The notes: generated by a model not told the origin, from the sequence alone. Positions 36,766 to 49,884 are shown, numbered from the stretch's first letter. The stretch is 64,000 bases of DNA from Brugia malayi (GCF_000002995.4 NW_025062475.1:2480001-2544000), one strand, 5' to 3'. Numbers and translations are program-made.

Positions 36766-37010
36766 ATACAACAGGAATACTTCTAAATAGATTCATGTCA
36801 CAGAAGCACTTCTATCTGAGAGCCAATGTGGTTTTCAAAGAGATGGATTTGTTCTCAGACAATTGCAAGAAAAATGTAGAGAATAGAACTTTTCGTAACC
36901 TCAGTTGTTCATAGAGAAGTGCTTGATACAGCAAAGTACTTGACTCTGTGAGAGACAAGGCCTATGACAATCTTGCAAGATAATTAGGATGTCCACCCAA
37001 GTTATAAAAT
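36766..37010 (+). mobile_element. LINE relic, continuation of RT domain
   Basis: Pieces GILLNRF (36770s), the QCGF-like segment, NCKKNVENR/QLQEKCREQN in overlapping frames (about 36860-36890) and DKAYDNLAR...GCPPKL (about 36955-37000). These are RT motifs 2-3 of the same element type as 33990-35280. The order continues directly across the AT-rich array. Confidence 0.6.
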
Positions 37011-37019
37011 GGACAACAA

Positions 37020-37502
37020 ATATGATCTAACATGAAATGCTTATATCTTCTTTCTTTTATTCGGATACTGTATTGATCCCAAGCTATTCTCCGACAATAA
37101 TTCCACAAGCTATTCTCCGACAATCGACAGTGATCGCACTATCTACTTTTTTTGTATTTCATTTTTTTGATGCTATCGTTTTATCATTTTAATGAATTCA
37201 ATGTTATCATTTTATTGTTCTCTTTTAGATAAGTAAGAAATTTCACCACAGAGATTGTGATTATTTCGTGTTTTTTCCTTTATTCACTTCATAATATCAT
37301 ATTATAACTTTTGCTCATTAATTCTTCGGCATAGTTTTTCACATAGAAAAAAAGAGAAAATGAGTGCGATGAAGAAAGAATTGATTAATTTAATCATTTG
37401 TTTCAGTTCCTTGCTTGATGAAAAATTAATAAAGTGAAATTGTGATTCCTGATTATATCTTGAGTTATGTTGATAGTTTTGAACAACTAAATTATGCTTC
37501 AT
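37020..37502 (-). repeat. CAP 3' flanking repeat, arm B (inverted)
   Basis: Reverse complement of 33285-33785 with only scattered differences. It lies just downstream of gene B on the minus strand, so the A/B gene pair and flanks form a large inverted repeat with a spacer of about 3.2 kb. Confidence 0.75.
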
Positions 37503-37714
37503 CCTTTATTCCAACTCGTTAGGATTAGGTTCAATTATTTGATGTTGAAAAAAACAATTGTTTCATGCTTTTATCAGAGAGAAATTTTATTTGAGAAGAA
37601 TTTCAAGGAACTTTTTTATCTTATAATAGCCAATAAATATGTTTGTAATAATTCTCAGTTTTATAATATAAAACCAAAATTAAGAGTGCAAAAAGTGAAA
37701 CTTTAAACTCTCTT

Positions 37715-39414
37715 TCATTTTCTACACAATCCAGATTTTTTGGCACATTTCTTTGTGTTACAATCGCTATCCGTTTTGCATGGTTCGCCAAGCTCATATA
37801 TCAGTTCTTTTAGCATATTTCCACTGAAACTTAGCTCTGTGAATTAAATTAGAAAATGTCTATGAGCGAAATTAAATTGTGATTAATGAAAAATGTTCAA
37901 TTATTCAAGATGGACAGTTTCTTGAAAACGGCAATCACAATATTCAAAACAACAAATTCGCTAGGAATATTTTGAGTTGATAATAATATTAAGGCTTACG
38001 CGGGTGAATAATGGCAAATAGCTATGAGTGTGCGACCACCATCGCAGTTTGTTGCTATACCACAACCAATTTTATGCGTTTTACCCCAGGCCATCTGAAA
38101 ATAAATGTTCAAATAAAATTTATAGGAACTTCCTTAATTGTAAAGGTCATCTGATCTAATTTATTTGAAAAAGAAGATCGATTTGTTCCACTTTATTCTT
38201 CAAAGCTCAACAAATGTTTTATTCTAACAAATGACTTATCATGTTTCTTACGATGAGAATAAAGAAAAGATGGACGGAAAGGATGTTGAATGATTGACTG
38301 AACTGTTGTAAGCTTTCGAATGCTTCGAAATCTCAGAAAACTATGCTTATATAACAGCCTACCTATTATATCGATGTAAACAAGTGGTTTGCTTATTATG
38401 AGATATAAAAGAAACTGCTCAGTGTTTTCGAAATTTTCTTAGTTTCTTAATCAGGTATCATTTGAGACTCGAATGAGAACTTTAAAAAATTAAAACATCA
38501 TGGAAAATATCGAAAAAATGTAATGCATCATTCTCATATTTATAAAATTTCACTTACCTGTGTGAAATGTAAAACACCTTGTCTGGCAACATCATCAGTC
38601 AGATTGTTCGAAGGATTCTGTTTGTACAGTTTCGGAAGTTCTGACCACCAACTTTTGCCGGCTTCCGTACCAGCGGTATTTCTAAGCTCTGGAAACGAGA
38701 TTTCAAATGGTTTTTGCTGAAAACTCGTATTATGATTATTTTTTAATTCCTAATATTTCATTTATCAAATTTTCATACGCGCTGAAAGAAGTTTCTGAAT
38801 TTCACATGACATAAATGCTTGTAAATATACTTTCGACGCTTTCTGATGACCAGTAGGCATAGACATTTTCACCGATTCCTTGTCTTTGATTTCTCGGAGA
38901 GTGCCCAAAGACGCATTGATTTGCCCATCTTTGCGCAGAATTTTCTAACTGACAACTCCACTTCTGAACAACGACAAGGTAATAATTAGCGACTAATAAA
39001 TATCAGCATTAAGTAATTACTACAACAGAAAAGGGATGATGAACACTTTCAGTAAATTTCAAAAATTTTTCAATATATCTTTACCAGTAGCAACATATTC
39101 TTGCCGCGTGGCATATATGTACCATTCCTATTTTTAAGTTTTCCATGAATTAGTAATGAACGAAATTTATTGTTCTGACGAACGATATCTTTACGTTGCT
39201 GTGGTGTTAGTCGACCTCCTGGACATTCAAAACCTGCCACAACTGCAACAACTTAACTGATTTATAACTTTTCGAAATCATGATGTTAACAGTTTCTGTG
39301 ATAATACTACGCTTTCAGACATTCAGAATTTATGACTTAGAATGTATCATATGAAATAAAATTATCATTTAACATACCAGCAATCGTGATGGAAAATATA
39401 ACGAAAAATAACAT
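37715..39414 (-). CDS. CAP/SCP-TAPS (venom-allergen-like) secreted protein, gene B
   Basis: Minus-strand exons 39414-39378, 39242-39085, 38963-38831, 38688-38558, 38094-38000, 37823-37715; 220 aa with the same exon lengths as gene A. The signal peptide differs from A (MLFFVIFSITIA). CAP motifs: QNNKFRSLL, GENVYAYWSS, HFTQMAWGKTHKIGCG, LIAICHYSP, and a Cys-rich tail (CKTDSDCNTKKC...CRK). The first conserved CAP histidine (HN in gene A) is Asn here, so the usual four-residue site is incomplete. The frame is otherwise intact and splice sites are canonical. Likely secreted like its neighbours. Confidence 0.87.
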
Positions 39415-42180
39415 TTTGCCGAGTTTTTTGGTGGAATGTATACTGTTAGCTTTGAAAATATATTTGATAACAGTAAGATGTCGTCTAGTAAGTACACGAG
39501 ATGACTGAATTTTATCGTTACCGATTACCTTTTATGCAGTTTCTGGAATACGTATTTGAAGACAACATGGAACTTCTATCGTTTGTTTTTCACCAGCTGT
39601 TCAAATATTTTTTATTTTTCTATAAATCAAATTATTGTTTGAAACGGCTGTACAAATATCAGCTTCAATATTTTTCTTTTTTTAGTTTCCTTTTTGTGTT
39701 TATTTTACTTTATTCATTTATTTATTTCTTTTATTTTATCTCAAAAGTAAACTAATGATAGATAAAAAAAATAAAAAATCAAGATTCTGCAACCTAAACT
39801 GAAACGGAAATTTAATATAAAGAAACAAAAATTTTTGTATGATAAAATTTTCCTTGATTTAATTAATTTGCATAAAACATCTTTACGAAGATCCGGTTGT
39901 AATCTGTAATGAATATAGTTGTACATTTGGTCTTATCTGCTAGATTTTATTCATTTCAGAGGGATGCTTAATTTTTCTCAATTTTTCATTAATTCAGTCA
40001 ATTCTGTTTAATTGATTGTCACTGTTCGTATTTTTATGGAAACTGATGATTTCTAGTAATTAAACCAATTCGTTAATATTATCGTCTTTATTTTTCTTTC
40101 AAGCACTTATCTGTTGAAGTGTTTTCATTGTTCTAATTATTTTCAGAAATTATTTGTGAAGTTAAAATTCGATATAGAAAAATGTATCAAATTAAAAATC
40201 TGATTAATCCAGTTCTTATCGATTTCAGTGAAAAAGTCTACTTTCATTTAAAATGAAAGTCAATATATATCATAGTCAAAAATTGCCATCCTATCCGAAT
40301 TTTTTCATACTTCGATTTTAATAATATATTTTGATATGTGTATTCAATGATTTTCCATGCCCTTTTTTTCAATTATTTTCATTCCCATTCAATTTTAATT
40401 ATCATATAAATTAATTTGTAATGCAACATGCTGTTTCGAGAATAATCATTTGATTTGACATCCTTAATTAACATTTTAGCAGAATGTCGGATGAATCAGT
40501 CATATGGAAAAAAAAAATGTAATCATAATTAATTAAGTGTGAATATGAAATGGATGGAATAAAATGATCATTGTGTAATAAATTATTTTACTGTGTTTTT
40601 TTTTTTTTCTAATTAGAAATAAATGTAAAATTAAATAACTTGTTTTGAATTATTTCCAATAATTTCCTGAATAGTTAACATTTGTAGTTCTAAAAAATCT
40701 TAAAAGTATTCGAAAGTAAAAGACCCGAATTATGCATGGTATCCAGGCAACAATGCAAATAAATTAATTAATATTGCATTAAAAAAAAATTTTTTTTTGT
40801 GTGTTTATTTGTGCTTTAAATAAATATGAAATCATTGTCTTTTTTAATTATTTCATCAAAATAGGAGCATACACTGTCTATTATTTTAGATTTATTTCAT
40901 TTTAAAAGATAACTAACTATATTCTAAATTGGAAAAGCAAAGGAAACAGTTTTAGTGAGGAATACACGAAAGAAACATTATAAACCATGTAAATATTAAC
41001 TGACAAAATCAGGAAAATAAATTATAAGTTCATTTACAAATGGAAAAAGAAAAATTGCATGGTTCATTATAAAATCAAGTAATGTTTTAAGCAAAATAAT
41101 ATTTTAAATAAAAAAGAGCGAAAGCAATGTTACAAAAAAAAAAAAAAAAATTTACAGAAAAGATTATTACAGTAATTTTTTGGAGTTTTTGATTTAATTT
41201 GAATTGAATAACTTCAATTCTCTTCGATTTTTAAACTGACACAAATTCCTTCTCTTTTCTTTTTCCTCTTTCTGCTAGCTAACTTTGCTGTTTCATTCTT
41301 TTTGTTTACATGAATAACACAATGAACATTTCCACTTAAATGAAATTTGCATTTATCAATGATTTCAAATTCAATGTTACTTCTTTTCTCTGAATGAAGG
41401 AGACATATGATCTGATGCTGTCTTTTAGAAATATAAAAATAAAGAGAAACTTTTATTTATTTGAAAATATGAAAGGCAGTTGAATGATTAATAAGCAAGA
41501 AATTATTCAATAATCAATTATTTGAGCAAGTAATTTTCCTTCCCTTTACAAAAAGATCAAATGTAATCTTTCATTTAAAAACTGTATCATAAAATAAATT
41601 ATTTAAAAATTTTCATGTCATTTAATTGCATTTGCTAAGAAGATTGCAGAATAAATTATTACAAAATATAGGTTTTAATTTTATGTTTGGATGTAATTAA
41701 AAAGAATAAAATTAATTGCCTAAGTGATAATTCTGAATCCAAAGTTTAGTCTTATTTGCTCAGCAAATGAATCGCCCCATTTTACTGTTTTCCTTCTTTC
41801 TTTTGTAACACTGAAAGAGTCATTTAGCTCAGTTTACACGAATTCTCGTTATTAGCAGATCACAATTAAAGTTCTATCTTCGATAATTTGCATAAATATC
41901 ACTTGATATGATATAATATTGCTTGATAAAGAATAAGAAATGTTTACACTTCAGTTGGAATATTACTTCCTTTGATGATTTCTCGTTCAACATTTCCTCC
42001 TTATATGATTGATATCACTATTTCACTGTGGTAAAATTTGATGTTGAATATTTTAATGTTACAGGTTACTTCTTTAATGCTTTTTGAAATTATAAAAATG
42101 CTTTATACCAGTTATGAATGCAGTAGAATAAAAATAAGTGACAAAACGATTTTAGGAGAAAATTAGGTAATACTTCCTTT

Positions 42181-42258
42181 ACCGAAGAATGGGTGGGAAA
42201 GAGGGAGGGCAAGGTAAGAGGAAGGGTAGGGTGAGACGGGGCAGGTAAGAGGGGGGCA
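42181..42258 (+). repeat. G-rich island with G-quadruplex-forming motif
   Basis: Sequence such as GGGTGGGAAAGAGGGAGGG (42191-42209) fits the canonical four-G-run motif, and more G runs follow to 42256. It is strikingly GC-rich against its surroundings. Confidence 0.6.
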
Positions 42259-42656
42259 AAGAATGCGAATCTTTAATATTTTATTATACACATATAATTG
42301 TTGCATATTAATTCATTATATAAAGTGATCAGCCGAATAACTTCAACAAATTTGTAATTGGAAATACCTTAAATAAGAGTTTAATTATATGAAAAATATG
42401 GAAAGCAAAAATCATAATTAAATCAATGAATTTGAACTGTTTATCAGATATTTGGATTTTTTGAAAAAACACAAATTACCATAATTGTTGACAAATCTAC
42501 AGCTGAAATCGATTTTGCAATTGATGGTGACTTTACAGTTACACCGAATTTCAGTTTAGCTCTAGATCTGCATCTTATAACAAGAAACATCTAATTGACA
42601 TCGATCAGTAATTGATGTCACAATACACATAATAAAAGATATAACAAATAAAAAAT

Positions 42657-42905
42657 ATCACGAAAAGAAGAATCATAATGTATGGACAAAATCATGAAAG
42701 CAACGTGGAATCATAAGAAAAAAAAAAAAAAAAACACAAAATTATAAAAAAAAGAATAAATTAAAAAAACAGCATAGAATCTTTAAAAAGAACGAAATTA
42801 TAAAAACGGCACTAAATTATGAAAGCAGCAAGGAATCATTAAAAGATGATGAGAACATAAAAAACGAATTGAAATCATAAAAAATTGAATGAATTGAAAT
42901 AGCGT
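42657..42905 (+). repeat. degenerate purine-rich short-period repeat
   Basis: Recurring ATCATGAAAGCAACG / ATTATGAAAGCAGCAAGGA / AATCATAAAAA variants at irregular spacing. No fixed period could be set by eye. Confidence 0.3.
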
Positions 42906-44599
42906 GAAACATCAGGAAAAAAAAAGAACTTAATAATTTGTCTTTTTAAAAAAAACGAATTAATAAATTTCTCTAAGCAAAAATTGATGCATTAAATTGC
43001 TCTCACAAAAAGATAAAATGCTTTTATATGCTTTGCCTTCTTTATCCTAAAATTCTGTCTGATTTTAAAAAGAAAATTTTCTGTGCAATTTTTTTTCAAT
43101 TATTTTCACACCGTGGCGAATAAATGATAACTGATAACGATATTAAAATAACAGTTCCGTTTTTTGCGATCAGTCTTTTATTTCTTTTGTAGCATCAAAA
43201 CGATCAACGCAAGTAACGAAATTGCAATATGAGAAAACGAACAAAAATCAATTGAACGATTTATCAGTGAATTTCCAATTCAATTTAAGGTATGGAAGTG
43301 TTTACTTTTGAATTTATTTCTTTGTCTTAAGAGATATTAATGTTAAGGCTTAATAATACTTAAGATGACTTCAAATTTTCCATTGGGCGATTTATCCTTC
43401 AGAAAACTTAAAATGTTACTGATTTTTTTGCAGGTAATATATATGCTTAATTTACATACATATATATAATTTTATATATTTCATATTTTTAATTTTCATT
43501 ATTATTAACAAATTTCAGAATGAAATACTGATTTTTATCATTCAGCAGTGGAAAATAAGGTAAGGAATATTTTTTCGTTATTAAAGTGATTCACTCATAG
43601 CAATAAAAATTCGTTTGTGTTTTAGAGTTCGAAACATGAAATTTCTTTGCTGACTGCATAAGTCCGTTTACTTTTTATTTCTTTATTGATTGAAAATTTG
43701 TATCAAGTTGCTAAATTTTGACAAATGATCCAAAAAAGGCACCCAAAAAGGAAAAATAAATAAAAAAAAACATTAAAAAAAAAATAAAATAAGAAATATG
43801 GAGAAGAATATCCTATTGAGAAAAAAAAAATTAAAAAAAACTATATTTGGAATTACAAAATAAAACTGACTTAAAATGACTTATTTCTAAAATTTTCGCT
43901 CATTGTATGTATTATTATTGCCAAATTATTCTCGTGCATAATGCTTTAAAAAATCCAAAACACAATGTAGCAAATCAAATTCAGTCGAGACGGAGCTATA
44001 AATGTACAAATTTAAATTAAATTTTTAATGGCAACGTGAATACGAGTTAAATCAAATTAAGGATATTACATTGCTGTTAACTAATGTCAATTTTGTCAAA
44101 AATAATATCCTAGAAATCTTTTCCGTGCTATTTCAGTTTAATGCAATTTTTTATACAATTTTGAAGCAAACAAGTTGGAATCATTTCCAATGTGCGCAAT
44201 ATTATATGACACAAAAAATTCACTCTACATAAGTGTTAATTAGTAATTACAAATGAAATATTTCTGTTATATATATAAAATGGCAAAGAAAAAGTTTCAG
44301 CTATAATTTCTATTAATAATTTAATGATAATACTGTATAAGTTCTAAATAATATCTAAGCTATAGTCAAAAGTGGTAATTTACCTTAGCAAAACCTATTT
44401 CTAACAAAAGTATACTATCAGTTAGAAAGGAGATAACTTTTATGGATAAAAGAAAGCACTGCAATAAAACATGAAAAGTGCAAAGGAAAAGGAAAAACAG
44501 AAGTCATAACAGAGAATCTAGCTATTTCTTCATTTCTCTCTCTGAATTTATAGCTATCTTTGGTATTTCTCATCAAATGGATAACAAAAATAACTTAAC

Positions 44600-45345
44600 A
44601 TAAACATAAAATGTCTCTACTTTCTTCCTTTCATTCGAAAATACTGTATTGATCCTAAGCTATTCTGTCACAGTGATTTAATAGAGAATGGTCGTGTTTA
44701 CTGATTTCTCCTCCTTTCTTATTTTAATTCTGAGCATAAAGATGAATTAATTTAGTTTCATCATTTTATCATCTATTCTAAATAGATGAAATTCATTGCG
44801 ATTATTTTGTATTTTTGATTTTTTCCGTTATATACTACATAATATCTGTTAACTTTTGCTCCTTGATTCATAAGAAAAAAGAGGAGAAAATGAGTGCTAC
44901 GAAGAAGGAATTAATTTGATCGTTTGTACAAATTTGTTGCTTGGTGAAATTTGTAAAGTGAAATCATAATTCTTGATTATTTCTTAGATTGTTATCGATA
45001 GTTTTGAACAACTAAATTTTGCTTCATCTTTTGTTCCAATGCATTAGGATTAGTTCCAATTATTTGATGTTGAAGAAAACAATTGTTTCATGCTTTTATC
45101 AGAGAGAAATTTTATTCCAGCGAAGATTTCGAGAAACTTTTTTATCCTGTAATATAAAAAAGAATGCCTACAACAAATATGTTTTTAATAATTCTGATTT
45201 ATATGGTACAAAGCCAAAATTAAGAAAAGTAAAAGACAAAAACCGCACTTCTTGGTATTGGAATAGCTATTCGATCTGCATGGTGGCCAAGCTTATATAT
45301 CAACTTTTTCAGAATATTTTCATAAAAGATTTGCTCTATAAATGA
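44600..45345 (-). pseudogene. CAP gene relic (exon 6 plus 3' flank)
   Basis: The minus-strand segment 45325-45250 reads ENILKKLIYKLGH, matching the start of CAP exon 6 (GNMLKELIYELGE) but losing the cysteine tail. The following 3' flank (45150-44600) is a diverged copy of the flank shared by A, B and C, including the TGTTGAA.AAAACAATTGTTT region. Exons 1-5 are not found upstream. It is a decayed fourth family member in the same orientation as gene B. Confidence 0.6.
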
Positions 45346-47143
45346 AATTGAATAAGTTTGATTTCTGATTAATTCAATACGGTAGAAATAAAGAAAGATT
45401 GTTCAAGATGGTAGCATAGTTTCTTGAAATGCTAATCCAATTTGCAGAATAACAAGTTCAGTAGCAAACAATAGTCTAATGACCGACAGAAAAAATGTTT
45501 AAGAATATTTCACTTTAATAGCAGAAAAAAAAAATGAATCTCAGTTCATTGCGTTTTTTGGTTTAAAAATCAAAGACGAAATATTTCCTAAATGTTCATA
45601 TTAAACAGCTCATAGATTCTAAATTAGTTAGCATTACTAAGTTGATCTCTTCAGTATTTTTTTTTCAGTTTCATTTTTGGAATGCTTTATTACTTTTTTT
45701 CATTGTAAACTTGTTAACTACTATGTTCAATTAATCAAGGAATTAATTAATTAATTAATAATTAATTAAGTTCAATTAATCATGCCTAGTTTTATAAGCT
45801 TAATTCTAATGATTGGAATAGACTTTGTCATCGCAACAATGACGATGCACACATTTAACAACCCTTTTCATAGATTTTAGGAGTTCAAATTGTACTCATT
45901 CTGATAAACTTGCCTCAGATGATATGATCTCGTTACGTTTTCTTTTTTCAAATATTTTTTCATTCTAAGATTAGAAGTTGCGCCTCTGTAGCTTTCCTCG
46001 AATGTAATAGCTGTTATTCAAGCACTCTCTGAAATCGAACAACACTCATTCTTCGATACCCGTTAAATTCATATTATATATTAGTATTATATAATAGTTT
46101 TATAACTATTGTCGAAATCGATAAAGTAAAAATTTTATTGATCATTGGTATTAATATATCATTTCATCGTGTTATATATTGCAAATTTTTTTTTACTTTG
46201 TAAGTAACGTTTAATATCTACGTAATTCTCAGTGTTTACATCATTGGTGTTGATTATTAACTTAGTATTTATCTTATTTCCTTAACATTTTACATGATTA
46301 ATAGTGTTTCCTTCAATTATTAAATGATTTAAGTTAAATAATTATTCTAAGAAATGGTATGCTAAATTTGAAATAACTTACTGATGCGTGTTATTAAAAG
46401 CAAAATTTGAAAATGCTAATAATAGCATGGAAATTTTTGATTACAATATATGCCAACTGGTATTTTAGAAGAAAATAAACTTTCCATAAAAATCATAATA
46501 AATGCATTAATCGGAAAAAATTTGATGCAATATTTAACAACACTTTTTAAACAAATTTCTGGAAATACTTTAATAGATAAATATTAGAAAGAAAAAAGAG
46601 GACAATATTGAAAATACGGTTTAAATGCTGCAAATTGTGATTAATTAAGGCTAACATTTCATTGACAGTCATTAAGACAATTCATTGAATTTAAGCATTA
46701 TTTTCAAAGAATAAAATTCAGTAGATAAGGCTAAATGTAACAGATTTCAAAGCAGAACTTTCATAAAGTTTAATGCAAAATGATCTTATCATTAAGATTT
46801 TCTCTCATCAGAGAATTTTGTTGAATTTCAGTTTTGAATGTGGAAGTGCATGATTATCATTATTATTAGTTCATTAGCTTACCTTTGCGGCAAAAAAAAA
46901 TGGATAAAATAAAAACAAAAGGGAAAGTGAAGAGAAAAAAAAATGAATTGCACTTGGTATTTCTGCAATTTTCTGAAATAATAATTCGGTTTATATGAAA
47001 GTGTTTAAAATTCCAGAAACTGCATAAAAGATAATCAGTAAAGATAAAGTTTCAGTTTTCTCGAATATTTAAGAAACGGCTCCTCTGTTATCAAATATAT
47101 TTTTGAAGCTAACAGTGTACATTCTGCCAGAAAATCCGGCAAA
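45346..47143. other. intergenic, upstream of CAP gene C
   Basis: No gene seen. About the last 120 bp before the gene C ATG closely match the region upstream of gene A (including AAGATAAA.TTTCAGT and TCTCGTATATT-like blocks), so proximal promoter sequence is shared. Confidence 0.5.
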
Positions 47144-48908
47144 ATGCCATTTTTCGTCATGTTTCCCGCATTTATCACTGGTATGTTGAATGAGAATTTT
47201 ATTTCATATGATACATTCTAAGTCATAAATTCTGAATGTCTGAAAGCGTATCACATTCTGCTAAGAAACTGTTAACATCATGATTTCGAAAAGTGATAAA
47301 TCAGTTAAGTTGTTGCAGTTGTGGCAGGTTTTGAATGTCCAGGAGGTCGACTAACACCACAGCAACGTATAGACATCGTTAATCAGCACAATGAATTTCG
47401 TTCATTACTGATTCATGGAAAACTTAAAAATAAAGATAACATATTCATGCCACGAGGCAAAAATATGTTACAAATGGTAAAGATATATTAAAAGTTTTTG
47501 AAATCTGCCAAAAGTTCCCATCTTCCTTTTGTTATTGTATTAATTATCGAATTACTTAATGCTGATACTTATTAGTTCTAATTATTACTTATCAATTGTT
47601 CAGACATGGAGTTGTCAGCTAGAAATTTCTGCGCAAAAGTGGGCAGACCAGTGCATCTTTAGACACTCTTCGAGAAAGCAGAGAGAGGGAATTGGTGAAA
47701 ATCTCTATGCTTATTGGTCATCAGCAAACGTTGAAAGTACATTTACATATATATATTTATGCATATAAAATTCAGAAACTCTTTTCAGTGTGCATGAAAA
47801 TCTGACAAGTAATAATTGAAATGGTAAAATCTGATAGTCTGATAAGTGGAATATTTGGAATCAAAAAGTAATAATGGTATGCTTTCACAGAAATGAATTA
47901 ATGAAAATCTTGTTTTCAGAGTTTAGAGATATTGCTGGTACGGATGCAGGCAAAAGCTGGTGGTCAGAACTTCCGCAACTGTACACTGATAACCCTTCGA
48001 ACATTTTGACTCCGGAAGTTTACAGTCAAGGTGTTTCACATTTTACGCAGGTAAACAAAATTTCGTGTGAAAATAACTGAGTTACATTTTTTCGGCTTTT
48101 TTGATGACATTTTAACTTTTTAAAGAATCTTATTCGATGTTCAAATGATACCTACGCAAACTAAGAAAATTTAGAAAACACGGCAGTTTTTTTAATATCT
48201 CATAATAAGCAAACCATTGATACTTTTCTTTGTGTTTGTGAAAAGAATAATGCCTCTTTCTAACCTCTTTGCATCGTTTTTTTTTCTAGTAGGAAATAAT
48301 AAGTAGGTTGTTATCTTTTATAAGCATAATTTTCTGAGATTTCGAAGCATTCAAAAGCTTACAACAGTTCAGTCAATCATTCAACATCCTTTCCGTCCAT
48401 CTTTTCTTTATTCTCATCGTAAGAAACATGATAAGTCATTTGTTAGAATAAAACATTTGTTGAGCTTTGAAGAATAAAGTGGAACAAATCGATCTTCTTT
48501 TTCAAATAAATTAGATCAGATGACCTTTACAATTAAGGAAATTCCTGTTCCAGTTTCAGATGGCTTGGGGTAATACGCATGAAATTGGTTGCGGTATTGC
48601 TACAAAATGCGAAGGTGGTCGTTCACTCATAGTTATTTGCCATTATTCACCGCGGTAGGCCTTAATGATAAAAAACGAAATGCTCTTCACTAATCGCTTA
48701 AAGTATTCCATAATTCAGACTAGCATTTCAAGAAAGTTAAACAATTTCCTATCTGTTTTAATCATATACAATTAATCAGAAGGACTTCATTGTTTTCAGT
48801 GGAAATTGGCTAAGACATCTGATATATGAGCTTGGCGAACCATGCAAAACGGATAGCGATTGTGATACCGAGAAGTGTTTAGAAGAATCTGGTTTGTGTG
48901 AAAAATGA
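47144..48908 (+). CDS. CAP/SCP-TAPS (venom-allergen-like) secreted protein, gene C
   Basis: Exons 47144-47180, 47319-47476, 47604-47736, 47920-48050, 48560-48654, 48800-48908; 220 aa, same exon lengths as A and B. CAP motifs: QHNEFRSLL, GENLYAYWSS, HFTQMAWGNTHEIGCG, LIVICHYSP and a Cys tail (CKTDSDCDTEKC...CEK). Exons 1-2 and introns 1-2 are essentially identical to gene A, while the 3' half of intron 4 matches gene B, so this copy is a mosaic. The frame and the CAP histidines are intact. The tail is more acidic than in A and B. Confidence 0.87.
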
Positions 48909-49141
48909 AACAGTTTTACTTTTCCTTTTTTTTTTTTAAAAAAAAAAAAAAAAGATTTTGGCTTTATCCTTATGTCGGGTAAGGATTTAATGTTTCCACC
49001 ATTTGTCATAAATCTCTATATCGACAATAACTTTATTGATTTTATATGATAGCGTATAATATCATGGTTACACAATAATAGGAATGAAATGAACACAAAA
49101 TAAATATTAAAGCATATCAATTTCATTGAACCTTCATTAAA

Positions 49142-49423
49142 TTATCCGTATTTTCTTTCTACTATTGTTGCTTCTACTTTCACACTGCTACCGATCCTTT
49201 GTGGAATTTGATGAATTGAAGCTCGTGTTGTTGAGTTATCAAATTGTTGGATGTGTCCAATCAGATCTATCAATAGCTGCCGAATGGAATCTGTTGAAAT
49301 CTGCCGAAATTAAAATCCCACCGCTGAAACACTCATTTCAAATCTTTCGATGACTTCTTCTGATGCTGAATTCCATTCCAAGTCGGTTGCTGATAACTTT
49401 TCAATCAGTGTTACTTGCAATTC
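49142..49423 (-). pseudogene. coding-like relic of unknown family
   Basis: A single minus-strand frame runs about 94 codons with one stop. It is helical and charged (VTLIEKLSATDLEWNS, EEVIERFEMSVS, then RQLLIDLIGHIQQFDN). Composition is unlike the surrounding AT-rich DNA. It could be a retroelement gag fragment. I do not recognise the family. Confidence 0.3.
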
Positions 49424-49884
49424 ATCGTATCATCTCATGGTTGGTAATCCTATTTATTTAAGCCTATCTGTTTTACACATATTTTTACTCTTTCAGCTTA
49501 CTAAACCCTTTAAAATTATCTATCTGCTATTTGATCTTATTTCTAATATTCCTACATACAAATAATTACATTTTTTAGCTTCATCAACACCACACAGTTG
49601 ACACTATGACACTATTATGGAATAAAAAATTTTCTGAAATAAAATCATAAAAGCATGAAACAGCTGTTTTTTTTTTTTTTTTTAAACATCAAATAATTTG
49701 AAATTCATCTTGACACACAGGGACAAAAGATGAAGTAAAATTAAGTTGTTCAAAACTTTCAACATAATCCAAGCTATAACTAAGAAAATTATAATTTTAC
49801 TTCATAAATTTGATCAAATAACGAACTGAAAGCGAGTGGTCAGATTCATTAGTGGTCAAAAAACATTCATCTTTTTTTGTGCAA

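Larger units (their letters stand above)
39415..44560. other. intergenic AT-rich sequence, no gene supported
   Basis: No conserved coding stretch seen. Contains a G-rich island (42181-42258), a degenerate purine-rich repeat zone (42657-42905) and A/T homopolymers (for example 41133-41150, 42719-42734). A possible exon-like segment at 43195-43290 between splice-like sites is not supported as coding. Confidence 0.5.

Noticed and set aside
43195..43290. exon-like block between splice-like sites
   Set aside because: Could be a non-coding 5' exon, but there is no coding partner or conserved frame nearby.
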